From: Escarpia spicata
Lineage: Eukaryota > Annelida > Polychaeta > Sabellida > Siboglinidae
Length of the DNA: 64,000 nt
Assembly (NCBI GenBank): GCA_963995525.1
Contig: OZ023213.1
Span: forward strand, 39,030,258-39,094,257
Direction of reading: 5' to 3'
Every line of letters begins with the position of its first letter. Position 1 is the first letter of the stretch. Positions 12,321 to 23,283 of the stretch are shown here, piece after piece. The translations under genes were made by a program, and so were the position numbers. A model generated the notes under the pieces. The model was not told the origin of the DNA. It saw nothing but the letters and a program-made list of their open reading frames with translations, and did not search any database.

Positions 12321-12775
12321 CCCCCCTAGCACGTGACCTTGACCTGTGATCGCAAAAATAACATCATTTTTTAATTGCCCTTAAAAAACCCTCACAAACC
12401 CTCTCTCAACTTATCTGCAATATATATATTTTTTAATCGATTTTTCGGTAATGGCGCCATGAATTTGCATACTAGTATGCCACGGACACGTGTGGTCACT
12501 TCAAGAATAGTTTTATTTTGATCTTTAACCCTCAATATATGTGTCTACACACCTTATTTGTTCATTATCTGTAATATTGGCTGACATATACTGAAACATA
12601 GATTTTTCGATTTTTTTCAGTAATGGCGGCACTGATTTGCATACAAATACGTAGGACACCCGGACGACTTGTTAACATAGCTCATCGTTTTCTACGCATT
12701 TTTTTCCGATCTAGAGACGCCGATTAGAAGTTGATTTCCGGGGGTGCACGATACCCCCCTCTTCCGACTAGACTA
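12312..12775 (-). repeat. Right terminal inverted repeat
   Basis: Mirror of the left end, beginning inside with 'tagattgacccccctagcacgtgacc' and ending with CCGACTAGACTA. The two ends differ by indels and scattered substitutions, so the insertion is not recent. Confidence 0.85.
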
Positions 12776-12917
12776 TAGGACGTTTCATGTTTATCAACAC
12801 GTGACGTCACTTTTGCACATGCGCAGTACGCTGGCTGGCAAAACACACCAGCCAGCCGAGCTTCTGCGAACAAAGGCCCGTAGCAACGCTTGAGTAGACA
12901 CGAATAGCCAGTGGTCT

Positions 12918-13683
12918 GTGTACGCAAATGCGTTAGATGTTACTGCGAGAGATCGCTATCTAAAGAAATTAGAATACGATGACGGCTCTGGCAAGTTGCC
13001 AGACCCGTATTTCATCAAGAACGGCTGGGAAAATGATCCGAGTATGTGGCCGGATTTGACGTTCGGCGACATATACCAGTACGTGATAAATACGCCAGGC
13101 ATTTTCAGTCGGGAGTCCATGAAGGCGTACAAGTCACTCGACGCATATAGGTAAGAATGCTGTTATTCATAATTGCATAGCCACAGGATCAAACAGCAAT
13201 CAAAGTTCCGTTAATTTGATAAAACAAACAATTACGCAACCGATTCACACCGCCGATGTGGAGGGCTTGCACTGGCGTGATACCGTTACATGTGTATGGC
13301 TAGGCTACGTCCACGGGCCTACCAACTGCGTTAAAATTACCGTTACTTTCCGATGTCATATTTCTTGTAGTTCTAATTGTACTTACGGATCAAGTGTCAA
13401 CTAAAGAATTATAATATTCATGTATACGATTAGTTTCTTCATTTAGAAACAATTAGTTATTGATTTTTGTAGGTTTTGTAGGTTTGCTGTCAGTGGTCAT
13501 GTGCAGGAAGTAAAGTTTCTTGACATTGTCCACACTCCCTTCTGCCTTCTTAAGTCGAAGGTGATACCTTCGATGAGAGTTCGGGACAAGCCCCACGAAC
13601 CATAGGTCTATACCTAGTCAAGGAGACGGCTGAGGTCTATTGTGCCCACTGTACATGCATGGCAGGGTATGTTCTGCTCGTTA
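12918..13683 (+). pseudogene. YqaJ/SWIM-domain protein of the transposon, 5' part
   Basis: The first exon reads from about 12918 to 13150 (KLPDPYFIKNGWENDPSMWP, FGDIYQYVINTPG, AYKSLDAYR), ending at a CATATAG|GTAAGA donor. About 320 bases later, after a CAG/TAG-type acceptor near 13470, the reading resumes with VSGHVQEVKFLDIVHTPFCLL, VRDKPHEP and, after a frame change, LVKETAEVYCAHCTCMAG. The Cys-x-Cys pair is the start of a SWIM zinc-binding motif. The remaining Cys/His of SWIM and the YqaJ exonuclease domain expected downstream are absent: the sequence stops matching at about 13683. The protein probably assists transposition, for example in end processing, but its role is unproven. Confidence 0.65.
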
Positions 13684-13959
13684 ATTGAAAATATATTATA
13701 AATATTTCAATAAATATTCCTAGCTTGATGTTTGTATTTGAAGTCAACAAAATAAATGTCATGGGAGAGATGTGTTATAGCAAGGCACTACTTGATATAT
13801 TATAAGAATGACTGCTTAATAAAAATTCCATGTCCGGGTGAATTCTTAAACAGCACAACAAGTGAGTAGTGGTTCGTGTGTCAATGTCAATAGGAAGCCT
13901 GTGAGAAAGTGGATGTGTCCAAGTTGTAAAGACAAAAGACTAGTCTTTATAACTTGGAT

Positions 13960-14092
13960 ATATGCTCAGAGAGACAAAATGATTGCATACATGTATGCAA
14001 CAGTTTTGTCTCTCTGAGCAGACACTTTCCACAGACCCTCCATCAAATGTATAACTTTCAGTCATTGTTAACTTCATGAGTGTTACAATTTG
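13960..14092. repeat. Dispersed repeat, copy 1 (pairs with 14455-14575)
   Basis: The stretch 'atgattgcatacatgtatgcaacag...gagcagacactttccacagaccc...cattgttaacttcatg' recurs at 14459-14563 with few changes. Copy 1 also has a small hairpin (gagacaaaat...gttttgtctctc, 13971-14015). Confidence 0.85.
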
Positions 14093-14455
14093 ATCAGGCA
14101 GCAGGGCATCAAGCGCGTGGGTCATTGGGTCATTGGATCATTGGGTCATTGGGTCACGCGTCATCCACCACGCCTGCATTATGACTCTTTAGTTGACAAG
14201 GTGACCCAGGCGCTTAATTGCATTCTTTCCAAAAATCTTTGTAAGCCTCGTTGAATGCTCTTGGATTGGGTTTCGTTATTGTGCGAGGGTGGCGTACACA
14301 CATCGCGGCAGCCGGCAACAGGCTATAATTATCGCTCCATTCGGGGAGCGGTACTATATCTAGTCTACCTATCAACGCGGTAGAGATATACGGTCAGGTT
14401 CTCTGGCATCCACTCACATTTGTGCAATTCATATGATACATATATACGAATGTTG
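14093..14455. repeat. Dispersed repeat, copy 1 (pairs with 15728-16075)
   Basis: 'tgatcaggcagcagggcatca' through GGGTCATTG iterations, 'gcgtcatccaccacgcctgcattatgactctttagttgac' and 'tggcatccactcacatttgtgcaattcatatgatac' is found again at 15728-16075. It is 90-95 percent alike by eye, and copy 1 has extra GGGTCATT units. It looks like a piece of a further transposon. The minus strand reads YVSYELHKCEWMPENLTVYLY in both copies, but I do not recognise the protein. Confidence 0.85.
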
Positions 14456-14575
14456 TAATAATGATTGCATACATGTATGCAACAGTTTGTTCTCTCTGAG
14501 CAGACACTTTCCACAGACCCCCCATCAAATGTATAACTTTCAGTCATTGTTAACTTCATGGGTATTACAAACCAA
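14455..14575. repeat. Dispersed repeat, copy 2 (pairs with 13960-14092)
   Basis: See the 13960 entry; here the block follows directly on the 14093-14455 repeat, reversing the order seen to the left. Confidence 0.85.
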
Positions 14576-14649
14576 AGGATTAAGCAATTTTGTGAATGTA
14601 TACAACGCACGAGTCGTCAACAGATGAATGAAAGCTGGGAATACTAGAA

Positions 14650-14850
14650 ATATCATTTAACTAATTTAGGATGCATGTTACTGATAGCAGAGCAAATGCA
14701 CATGATGTTATCAGCCTGAGGCACGAGACCTATGTTCATAGTCGTTGACAATATTTTAAAATTCTTTAGTCGTTCCATCAAACGTTCCACATAGATACGC
14801 ACTCTGGAAATTTTCGTCTGATCGCGTTGAGCCACAGTTCTCGTCGTTTT
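14650..14850 (-). pseudogene. DDE transposase C-terminal fragment
   Basis: The minus-strand frame RVRIYVERLMERLKNFKILS...NIGLVPQADNIMCICSAISNMHPKLVK has the R(I/V)xVER..xR.KNF.IL pattern with a C-terminal helix rich in Ala, Asn, His and Pro. That is the last part of IS5/Harbinger-like (DDE_Tnp_4) transposases, including ISL2EU; the Glu of VER is the usual third catalytic acid. Only about 60 residues remain, ending at the stop near 14650. The region to its right (14850-15062) is the transposon end and has no transposase N-terminus. Confidence 0.65.
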
Positions 14851-15060
14851 TCATCTTTCGGGATGCGATGAAACGACAACGAACCGTCCACACAGCGGCT
14901 AGTGCACCCCATAACAACACACGACACAACCATAATTCTCTATGCGTAAGTCTAAAAACCTAGAAATACACTTGAAGCCCGCCAGCCAGTCGTGTTTTGC
15001 CAGCCACTCGCCGCTGCCGATCACGTGACTCGGCGCATGACATAACCGTGAAACGTCCTA

Positions 15061-15250
15061 TATGCTAGGGAGTAACCTATCTTCCCCGAACGAATGGTCT
15101 GGTCTAGCAACAGCATGCTGGGAAGTGCAACTGGCTCGGTCACTTCGATTTTTACCGCCAGCAAAGACAGTCCATTTCTACGAGAGAAGAACTTTCAAAC
15201 CTTTTATTTGTTATCCGTTTTATTAGTTTGTTTGTTATCTGTATTGACCA
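15061..15250. repeat. Right half of the transposon-split dispersed repeat
   Basis: 'atgctagggagtaacctatcttccccgaacgaatgg...gctggcTCGGTCACTTCGATTT...gccagcaaag..cagtccatttctacga' matches 31098-31225. The left half of the same repeat is at 9243-9274. Confidence 0.85.
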
Positions 15251-15727
15251 CACGTTGATTTCAACGAGTGGCACACTCGGTGGGGACACACAGTGCGGTG
15301 AGTTTGAATCTCGATTCTTCCTCGTGTTGTCACATTACTGATATGTATCTGTGCGACCTAATTTCCTGTTTGTTCTCAATTCGAATGGCTATGTCAATCA
15401 GTCAATGGCGGGCCCCCAGGGTCCGACCAGGCATGTGTTTCCTCACCAAAACATGTTCTATTTGCGGGTGACAGGTTCGTGACGCGATTCTCACAGTATT
15501 ATAGCCGTCACAACATTATCAATTATGGCATCCGTAGTGAGATGGTTAATACCTCGACGTTGGGACAAGGGGGTGCGGGGGTCCGTTGTTGTTCGAGACG
15601 GGGCTCACCAGATAGCAGTTGTCCATGCACAGTAGGTGATTCTGCAAATCGGAGGTATTGACTTGAATAATCAGGCGTGCAATCCTGTACACTTAGCCAG
15701 AGACATTCTGTCCGTTGCCTAGACTTT
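15250..15727. other. No gene recognised
   Basis: Two short plus-strand open frames (15268-15471, 15479-15661) have no recognisable domain. A GT-rich stretch near 15570-15590 has no repeat structure. Confidence 0.4.
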
Positions 15728-16075
15728 GATCAGGCAGCAGGGCATCACGCGCGTGGGTCATTGGGTCATTGGGTCACGCGTCATCCACCACGCCTGCATT
15801 ATGACTCTTTAGTTGACAAGGTGACCCAGGAGCTAAGGCGCTTAATTGCATTCTTTCCAAAAATCTTTGTAAGCCTCGTTGAATGCTGTTGGATTGGGTT
15901 CCGTTGTTGTGCGAGGGTGGCGTACACACATCGCGGCAGCCGGCAACAGGCTATAAGTATCACTCCATTCGGGGAGCGGTACCTATCAACGCGGTAGAGA
16001 TATACGGTCAGGTTCTCTGGCATCCACTCACATTTGTGCAATTCATATGATACATATCTACGAATGTTGTAATTA
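15728..16075. repeat. Dispersed repeat, copy 2 (pairs with 14093-14455)
   Basis: Near-identical to 14093-14455. This copy has an additional 'gagctaagg' block (15829-15837), and the 'tatatctagtc' piece of copy 1 is missing. Confidence 0.85.
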
Positions 16076-16234
16076 ATCTCCATTTCAGTCATGTTTGACA
16101 CCATTGAGGCAACATTAACCTATGTAAGAGGGCAAAGTTTACCTTTTCAGAGATTGGTTTATACAAAGTCAGGTTTCCACGTCTTGTCAATCCACCGAGG
16201 CTGTTGGTTATGTCAGTTACCAATATTTGCCAAG

Positions 16235-16372
16235 TGAGGTAAGAAGAATGTGTATATATCATTTGGTCTCACCCATGCACGATTATATTCAGGCTAAAAC
16301 AAAAGTGTATATTCAGTTGAATGTCAATATTGTTGGGTGAGGTATCCATTCAGGCTCACCCAGGTGGTGTCA
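16235..16372. repeat. Left remnant of the 103-bp satellite
   Basis: The stretch 'ctaaaacaaaagtgtatattcagttgaatgtcaatattgttgggtgaggtatccattcaggctcacccaggtgg' matches the monomer of the array at 26.1-27.4 kb in the same orientation, though diverged. It stops at the transposon end at 16373. Confidence 0.65.
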
Positions 16373-16399
16373 TCCCAGCTAGCAAAAACAAGTTCCCAT

Positions 16400-16835
16400 A
16401 ACATTCCCAGAACGTTAGTTTAACGTTACGATAACGTTAGTGATAACGTTCGGAGAACGTTTTTTGGAAAGTGTTCTTAACGTTCCGAGAACGTTACAGA
16501 TAACGTTTTGCGTAACGTTAGCAGAACGTTTTTTTGGAAAGTTTTCTTAACGTTCCGAGAACGTTACAGATAGCGTTATTGCATAACGTTTGCAGAACGT
16601 TTTTGCCTAACGTTAGCAGAAAGTTTTTTGGGAAAGTTTTCTTAACGTTCCAATAACGTTACAGATAACGTTATTGCGTAACGTTTGCAGAACATTTTCC
16701 CCTAACGTTAGCAGAACGTTTTTTTGGAAAGTTTTCTTAACGTTCCGAGAACGTTATAAATAACATTATTGCCTAACATTAGTAGAACGTTTTTGCCTAA
16801 CGTTAGCAGAACGTTTTTGCCTAATGTTAACACAA
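16400..16835. repeat. Left AACGTT minisatellite array
   Basis: About four copies of a unit of 70-100 bp built from 'gcagaacgttttttTggaaagttttcttaacgttccgagaacgttacagataacgtt'. The palindrome AACGTT occurs more than 20 times, often as inverted pairs (cgttccgagaacg). Confidence 0.9.
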
Positions 16836-16839
16836 CGAT

Positions 16840-17629
16840 AAAACAATAATAAATGGGTCTTCAGTATTTTTATTTACACATGGCAGTTTCATGGTAGTTA
16901 CAAAACTAAATCTTCCTCGTCATCATCTTCAACCTGTTGGACCTGGGTGACTGCCAGCATCTGCTGAATATAAAAATGTATTATAAATATCAATATGAAT
17001 CAAACACTATTTATTTTGCGGAATGTAAAGGCCTTTTGTAAAGAATATGTTTGATGACGTATTGTTGAACAACTAGCTGAGTAACCGACGTTGCCTGGGG
17101 GGAAAAAGCTGTTGCTTGCACTGAAACTCTTGAAATTGTGACTCCCCGAGACCCCACCGCCCTAGACGAATTTAAAAATATATATAAATGTACGATTGAA
17201 CCACCACAATGGACTCTCTGTATAGATCGCACACAAAATGTCAGTCCCATACATGCACAACTGATGGAGATAAGTGCCATTTAAAAATAGTGATCTCCTA
17301 AGATCCCCACCACCCAGAAGATTTTTTTAAATCTAAATCTATAAACCACCACATGCAAAACGGATGGACAAAAGTGCTATTTTTATATTGAGACCCCCTC
17401 CAACATCCCGACCCCCAAACAAATTTCGAAAAAATTTAAATCTACAAACCACCCTAATGGGTCTGCTAGATCACACACAATATTTCAGCCCCATACATGC
17501 AAACGGTGATAACGGTCTACAAACAGACATGTCACAGACAGACATATGTCACAAACATACATATATACATATAGACAGACGGACGGATGGGCGGGCGGGC
17601 GAGCAGACAGGCTGACTGACTGACAGGCG

Positions 17630-17673
<44 letters not shown>

Positions 17674-20121
17674 CAGAGAACCATACTGTTTTACAATATA
17701 GATGTTTGGCACAAAAAAGCACAATGTATAGTATGTATTTGTTGCAATAATTTATTTGTATGTATTTGTTGCAATAACATGAAGTTATTATTTGGCATCA
17801 GAGACAGGTGTTATTTTACATAAGAAAAAGAACATAGTGTATTAATATGGCTTTCTCCAGTAACATTAATCGTATATTAATTATAACCACTAGGAGAGAG
17901 TCATATTGATTTCATGAGAATCCACAAATTTATACCTACCACAGAGTGGTAAATTCAATAGAAACTATATCTTATGCCACCAAGGCCAGGGGGCATTTCA
18001 TTTAGGAAAGAAATTACTAAGAGAGAGTCATGGTCTAACACCTTGTTGGCCTTTCTCCCTCCTCTGTGAGGTGCAAACTTTAACGTTTCTGCGATCCCTT
18101 CTTCAATTTCATTAACTTTTGAAATTTTTTGTGAATGCGTGTACACGCTTCTGAAATCAATGAGAAAACCGAAATGAGGTAACACATTTCAGACTAAAAT
18201 ACCTTGAAGGGAAACAAAAGGCAACTTTTGTGGTTAAGCACCTAAAAACTTAATACCAGCTAACCACTTGCAACTACAATCGACACCTTAACATCAGTGG
18301 TTAACTTGAAATGCGGTCTCAAAGTGGAAGATAATAAAATGTCCGATATCAAAGAAAGCGGCATCTTGCCCATGGCACAGTAAATTACCAGTGGAGGAAT
18401 AATGGATCACGTCCAGAGTTTTGAGTTTGATAAATTGCTATGAGGTGGTAATTGTATTCATCGGTGACCAGGTGATGTAAAATAAAGAAAAAACTGCACG
18501 AACTTTCGCTTCAATTTTTTCCCCTTGAGGCTGTATTAGCCAAGAATATCATCCGTTGCCACCTTCCGCAGCATGCGACAAATACTGTCGCCAGTATTCA
18601 CTCTTCCCAAGGAGCTCAAGTAGAGCACATTAAGATAAATCAAGAGCAACAATTAAAGTGATGTTTCAAAACAACTTGATATGAACACCTTGAGAAAATG
18701 TATATCCACTGATATATTGCATATCAAAACTTTGTATTGATACAATTGGCGTTTTGTTGATTGTTACCAAAATACACACTTTTTTATATTTATCTTTAAA
18801 CATACATGTAGCAATATGTTTGATTCACTAAGGGCTTTTCCATTTAAACAGTTGGGGGAGTGGTCATGAACTTGTTTTGGCCCCACTACCCACACACATT
18901 GAACTACTTAAACACCCCCTACCCACACATCGCAATATAATTTCTGCCACATACACGTACCTTGAGAAAATGCCCCCTCCCGCATTTTAATTACTTTTCA
19001 ACTTTTCAAATACCGATGCCTCATATTTACCCCCACCCACAACAAATTAATTGATACCCCCACCCCACACAATTTGAATGTTATTTTATTTTACCTGATA
19101 ACGCATTTAAAAAACTCAGGTCCCCACACTAAAATGTTTAGTGTAAAGGACACACTTGGCTGGCAGTGTCCACTACTACTGGTTTCTCAGACGGTGGATT
19201 ACCATCTGTCATTGTTCAAGGGTCAATAGAGACCATTCTAGCTAATGCAATTAAGCACTGGTCAGCATGCTTTGTGGAATCTGTTTGCTCAGTAATTTGT
19301 TTTCTTCAATCAATTGTCTTTGTCTGGTTCTGTCCGCAGGGCTGGGTCCAATTACTCAAAATCAATTACAATTACTTGTTATTTGTCATTGCAATTACAA
19401 TTACAGATGCGTTAATAGGACCTACCTACTAATTAGTTAGTGAGTATTAACTAGTTTAACCTATTCAACATAGACAAAAGTCTATGGAGTTATGTCTTTA
19501 TGCTAATTAAGTCTTGTTAGCCCATGTTTGGGACTTGGAGTTCAATTAAGGTGATTAACTGACCAGATGGAAACTTGTGTTGCCCCTCTGTGGTAAACAG
19601 GGGTTGGTAACAGGTCAATTTACTCCTTTGGGAGATATCTACCCTGGATAATATAGTTTTGTTTACGTTACTTAGTATATATTAAGGGTCTCTGTGTATC
19701 TTACTGATTGTTATAATAGTGTTATGTAATATTTAATTGCATATCAGTCTTATGAACATATATTAGTAGTTTATACTATTATTATCATCCAAATGTGTGA
19801 CTAAATTAGAATAGGAAGACAACGTTGGATCAACCAGGTAATCTGTCCCACAACATTGAAATGGCAGATTCACCACCATAGGCATAGAAAAAGACAACAG
19901 AAAAAAGAAATAGGGAGTAAAGCTGAATACGACGAGATGGCTTCTACAACATGTTTCTACAGACCCACTCTTCCCTGTCACTGTTAGCGAGCCACTGAAC
20001 TGGAATTGGAAATACTAGTCTAGTTTTCGATGCTCAGTAAACAAGTATAATTTATTTCGGCCAACTATATGTTATAGCCTATACTATAGCCTAGGCCACA
20101 ATAGTACTCGTATATGATATA
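16840..20121. other. Interior of the large element, no gene seen
   Basis: Apart from the GACA repeat, I see only AT-rich DNA and short open frames. 17070-17460 contains repeated phrases such as 'cccat acatgcaaa(c)' and 'accaccaca', pointing to an old internal duplication. 19340-19410 is rich in 'caattac'. Confidence 0.4.
17570..17671. repeat. (GACA)n microsatellite with GGCG variants
   Basis: An imperfect stretch (gacggacggatgggcgggcgggcgagcagacagg) leads into pure (CAGA)n from about 17630 to 17671. Confidence 0.9.
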
Positions 20122-20542
20122 GGCACTCGTGAATCCGGACCCACCTCGATTTCGCCATGATAACTTGGGTTTTGCCTAAATTTGATACCTCAGAGCGTTA
20201 GTTCCATCATTCATTATCATCCAAGGCATATTTATATTACGAAAATATTGTGTCTTAGCGCACTTTTGAGGCTCAAATAGCGATCCGGTTTGCGCTATTC
20301 TGCACCGCTGCGGTCGTGCGTTACCTTATCGCGCTCGTAAAATCAGTGATATAGTGGCGTATGGTGATGCAAATCGGGACACTATTTTCGCCTCAAAAGT
20401 GCACTAAGACACAATATTCTTAAACGTAAATATGCGCAGGATAAGGTTGAATAATGGAACTAACGCACTGGTGTATCAAAGTTAGGCAAACCTCAAGTTA
20501 CAACGGCGAAATCGAGGTGGGTCAGGATTCTACGCGAGTGCC
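20122..20542. mobile_element. Foldback MITE
   Basis: The first about 190 bases (ggcactcgtgaatccggacccacctcgatttcgcc...ttgtgtcttagcgcacttttgaggc) are mirrored by the last about 190 (gcctcaaaagtgcactaagacacaatattc...ggcgaaatcgaggtgggtcaggattctacgcgagtgcc). The loop is only about 40-50 bases. Arms differ by substitutions and small indels. There is no coding capacity. ATAT-like sequence on both sides may be the target duplication. Confidence 0.9.
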
Positions 20543-22886
20543 CATATGTAAATTACATTTCCTAAGTAGATCTTGCGTCGCGCAATTCCGTGACAATGCG
20601 ATATCACTGAACTAGACAATGGACGAATTTAATATCAGATCTAGTTAGAACAGCAACGATATAAATATATACATATAGCATAGTACATACCTCTCAATTC
20701 AAACGATGTGTTCCCTTCGCTTCCCTTTCACAAATGCCTTCGTCTTCGAGACCTGATTACAGGTATTTTGGGCGTTGAACATCATATGGCATATCACGTG
20801 TACACAGCAGCCCAGCGCCTTAGCGTCTATGAACAATTAGCTGCCAACATTAATGTGGTTGCAGATTGGTATTGGTATATATATATATATATATGTACAT
20901 ATATATATATATATATATATACAGATGTATATATAAAATAAAGAAATTATTATAATTGCTTAATCACATCGTCAATAAGTTATTGGTCCTCCTTAATTTT
21001 AAAGTCAACAATGTCGGCCCGATAATTGGTTTTGGTTAGTTAGAGTTCAGATGTTAAACAAATAGTACATACCTCTTGAAAAGTTCAACAATAATGAGTG
21101 CACTTTTTATTAAATTGACTGTGGGTAATTGTCATAAATTATTCACACATTACCTACTTTGGCGATGAAAGAAGACAACAGTTATGGAAATGTTTTATAA
21201 TATAAATATTGTTTTAGCCGAAAGGTACATTGTAGTACGAATACATTTTGTGGTAAAAAGCGAAATATGTTTATGTGAACAACAGCGAGAGTATAAGTGC
21301 TTTTTGAATGGTATACATATATGTGTTGTACAAAAGTGAACCGAATCATTCTCCCACCAAAATATAATAGTTCGGTTGAAAATCCCGACCCATATTTTCC
21401 ATAATTCCCCGCGAAGTATTGACCACTTCCTGTCGAATCCCACTTGAAAGTTACACTGACGCGCCTGCGCATATGTCATTTGCGTGTGATGGACGTGATC
21501 TTTATTTCGCGGGGGACGTTGTGTCAATGGTTGGTGGATGTCATAGATGCAGTTTTTAAACCTAGGGTTCACAGATAAACTCTAGGGTTTCGTTTTTTGA
21601 CCCAGTGGACCAATCGATACGAAACCAACGCCAGTGGCTAGAATTCGTTTCTTGTGTGAACAAAATGACCTTATTGGTCGTGTGTTTGTACTGGGTTTCT
21701 GCCGGGACAGTTTTCAATGTGACTGATTAGCAGATTTTGTGCTGGTTTTAACATGGTATTGATGATACACTGAGTGTTTACAATGGTGAAACATGTTTAT
21801 CGACCATGTAGTGTTGGGATCATTATCATCATAATAATCTGACCATCATTTCATCTTCTTCGTTGTCGTCTTCATCTTGTACGGAATTAAGCTTTCAATA
21901 AATTCCTAATAATTACTTGTCCATGAAATTTAGCAATTATTATAAGAGAAGTTATGTATAATAAGTATATCCTTAGAACTGCTTTAGTCTAGTAGTTTGT
22001 GTTCTTATAATTAGATCTGAGATACAGGATGTTCCCCTAGGTTTAGACAGGTAATCTCCAAAGATAGCTATGCTGGACAATAGTCGGGAGATAAGTCAGT
22101 TAGCAGATAAGGTAATGCGGGATCAGAGACCAGGTAGCCAGGTAGCCAGGTAGCGAGCCCGACTGTAGCGCGCCATATTAAGAAATGCAGAAGAGGCACT
22201 GACCAATGGGAATCGCGAGTCACTAGGAAGAGAGGGAAGTAGCGAGTACTTAAAGAAAAAGTAGTGCGCGATTGGAGAGAGGGATTCAAAGAGGAATTGA
22301 AGGGGATTGCAGAGAACGTGCAGAGAGGACTTGCGCGCGATAACGATGTAACACCACGTCTGATTCCCACGGAGGACCAGTATTGATTGTACTGATCTGT
22401 ATCGTGCTAACTTTTGTATTAAAGTTCTTGAAACGAACAATGGAAAGTCTTCTGCGATGATTGAGTAATTAGAATCTTCCTCTGTGAGTATCTGATTTCT
22501 ATTAGACAGTGACGCATGGGCTGAATTGAGTAAGTCGATGTCTAAATTGTCTAGGAAATCAACGCAGAGGAAGAACGTTGCAATACGTGCCCAAATTAGA
22601 ATACCGAGTCTATAAACGGAATAGGCAGACGCAACAAAGGAAAATAATAGTAGACTACGGGCATTCTACAATCTGAATCATTATCATCTTCATATGCATC
22701 ACAGTTATCGATCTCTATTTCATGTTCATTGTCAATACCACGAATCATCATCACCATTCTACATCATGATCCTAATTATTGATAATCATGATTTCCATCA
22801 CCTTATTCGTCTTTGTGTGTGCGCGTGGCGTGTGTGTGCTCACCTGTATGTGGGTGTGTGTTTGAGTGTGTAATCATGTACCTATA
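20543..22886. other. No gene; (TA)n at 20870-20935
   Basis: The stretch contains a TA microsatellite (20870-20935). At 22030-22450 a plus-strand segment has a CCAGGTAGCCAGGTAGC triplet repeat, a TATA-like 'agtacttaaag' and an 'attaaag' near its end; this might be a solo LTR, but no second copy is present to prove it. 22680-22800 is rich in 'atcatcat'. Confidence 0.4.
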
Positions 22887-23220
22887 AAAAGTAAGTTCTT
22901 ATATAGCGCAATATCCAGTCCTCAGGACTGCTCAAAGCACTTAACACTTAACATTATTCCCTGGCAGACCTGTTCAATCGAATACCATCTCGACTTCTCA
23001 GGGAAGCATTCAGTCACACTGAAATTAATGCGCGAAAACTATTCGTTAAAAAAATATCCACCACTGTCTATAGCCAGGTACTCATTCATACAGCTGAGTG
23101 AACTGAAGCAATGTAGAGTAAACTAACTTGCCCAAGGTTCGACGCCGCCACAGGATTCGAACCCGCGTTCTCTCAGTCGAGAGTCTGGAGCTCTTACCGC
23201 TGTGCTACTCCGCTCCACAT
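22887..23220 (-). mobile_element. tRNA-derived SINE
   Basis: Read on the minus strand, the head is AGTAGCACAGCGGTAAGAGC (a pol III A box) followed about 35 bases later by GGGTTCGAATCC (B box), both at 23145-23215. The body continues to a tail 'gcgctatataagaacttac' at 22887-22910. The 'tatatagcgcaatatccagtcct..gactgctcaaagc' tail recurs at 56411-56460. The cloverleaf is imperfect, so this is a SINE head and not a working tRNA gene. Confidence 0.75.
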
Positions 23221-23244
23221 GATCTACGCTCCAATCCACCACAT

Positions 23245-23249
<5 letters not shown>

Positions 23250-23281
<32 letters not shown>
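23250..23281. repeat. (TA)n microsatellite
   Basis: Pure alternating TA just beyond the SINE head. Confidence 0.9.

Positions 23282-23283
<2 letters not shown>

Larger units (their letters stand above)
9275..12775. mobile_element. DNA element with long inverted ends and a PIN-like nuclease gene
   Basis: The first bases, TAGTCTAATCGG, are matched in reverse at 12764-12775 (CCGACTAGACTA). The match continues inwards for roughly 400-470 bp with small indels: GGGGGGTATCGTGCACCCCC, CTCATCGTTTTCTACG, TGGCGCCAT, GGCATACTAGTATGC and CACGTG(A)CC stretches occur on both sides. The long inverted ends flank one spliced minus-strand gene (9798-12049). I see no DDE, tyrosine-recombinase or reverse-transcriptase motif inside. 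The right part (12041-12320) is a rearranged copy of the gene. I recall homologous proteins as widespread repetitive 'uncharacterized' proteins in aquatic animal genomes, but I cannot name the transposon superfamily. Confidence 0.7.
12774..15062. mobile_element. ISL2EU-like DNA transposon remnant
   Basis: The left end TATAGGACGTTTCATG is mirrored at the right end (CCGTGAAACGTCCTATA, 15046-15062). Further in, the block GCTGGCAAAACACacCAGCCAGCC(G)AGCTTC at 12833-12865 is mirrored at about 14968-15004, giving imperfect inverted ends of about 95 bp. Inside are a plus-strand SWIM/YqaJ-type gene start and a minus-strand DDE-transposase C-terminus. Carrying both a YqaJ-type protein and a DDE transposase is, as I recall, the hallmark of the ISL2EU superfamily. 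The middle (about 13.7-14.65 kb) is filled with unrelated repeated pieces and most of both genes is gone. Confidence 0.6.

Noticed and set aside
22030..22530. A solo LTR
   Set aside because: TATA-like and poly(A)-like signals are suggestive, but there is no second copy, no clear TG...CA ends and no target duplication.
23140..23220. A functional tRNA gene
   Set aside because: A and B boxes are present, but the segment continues into a SINE body with a second copy elsewhere, and the acceptor stem does not pair convincingly.
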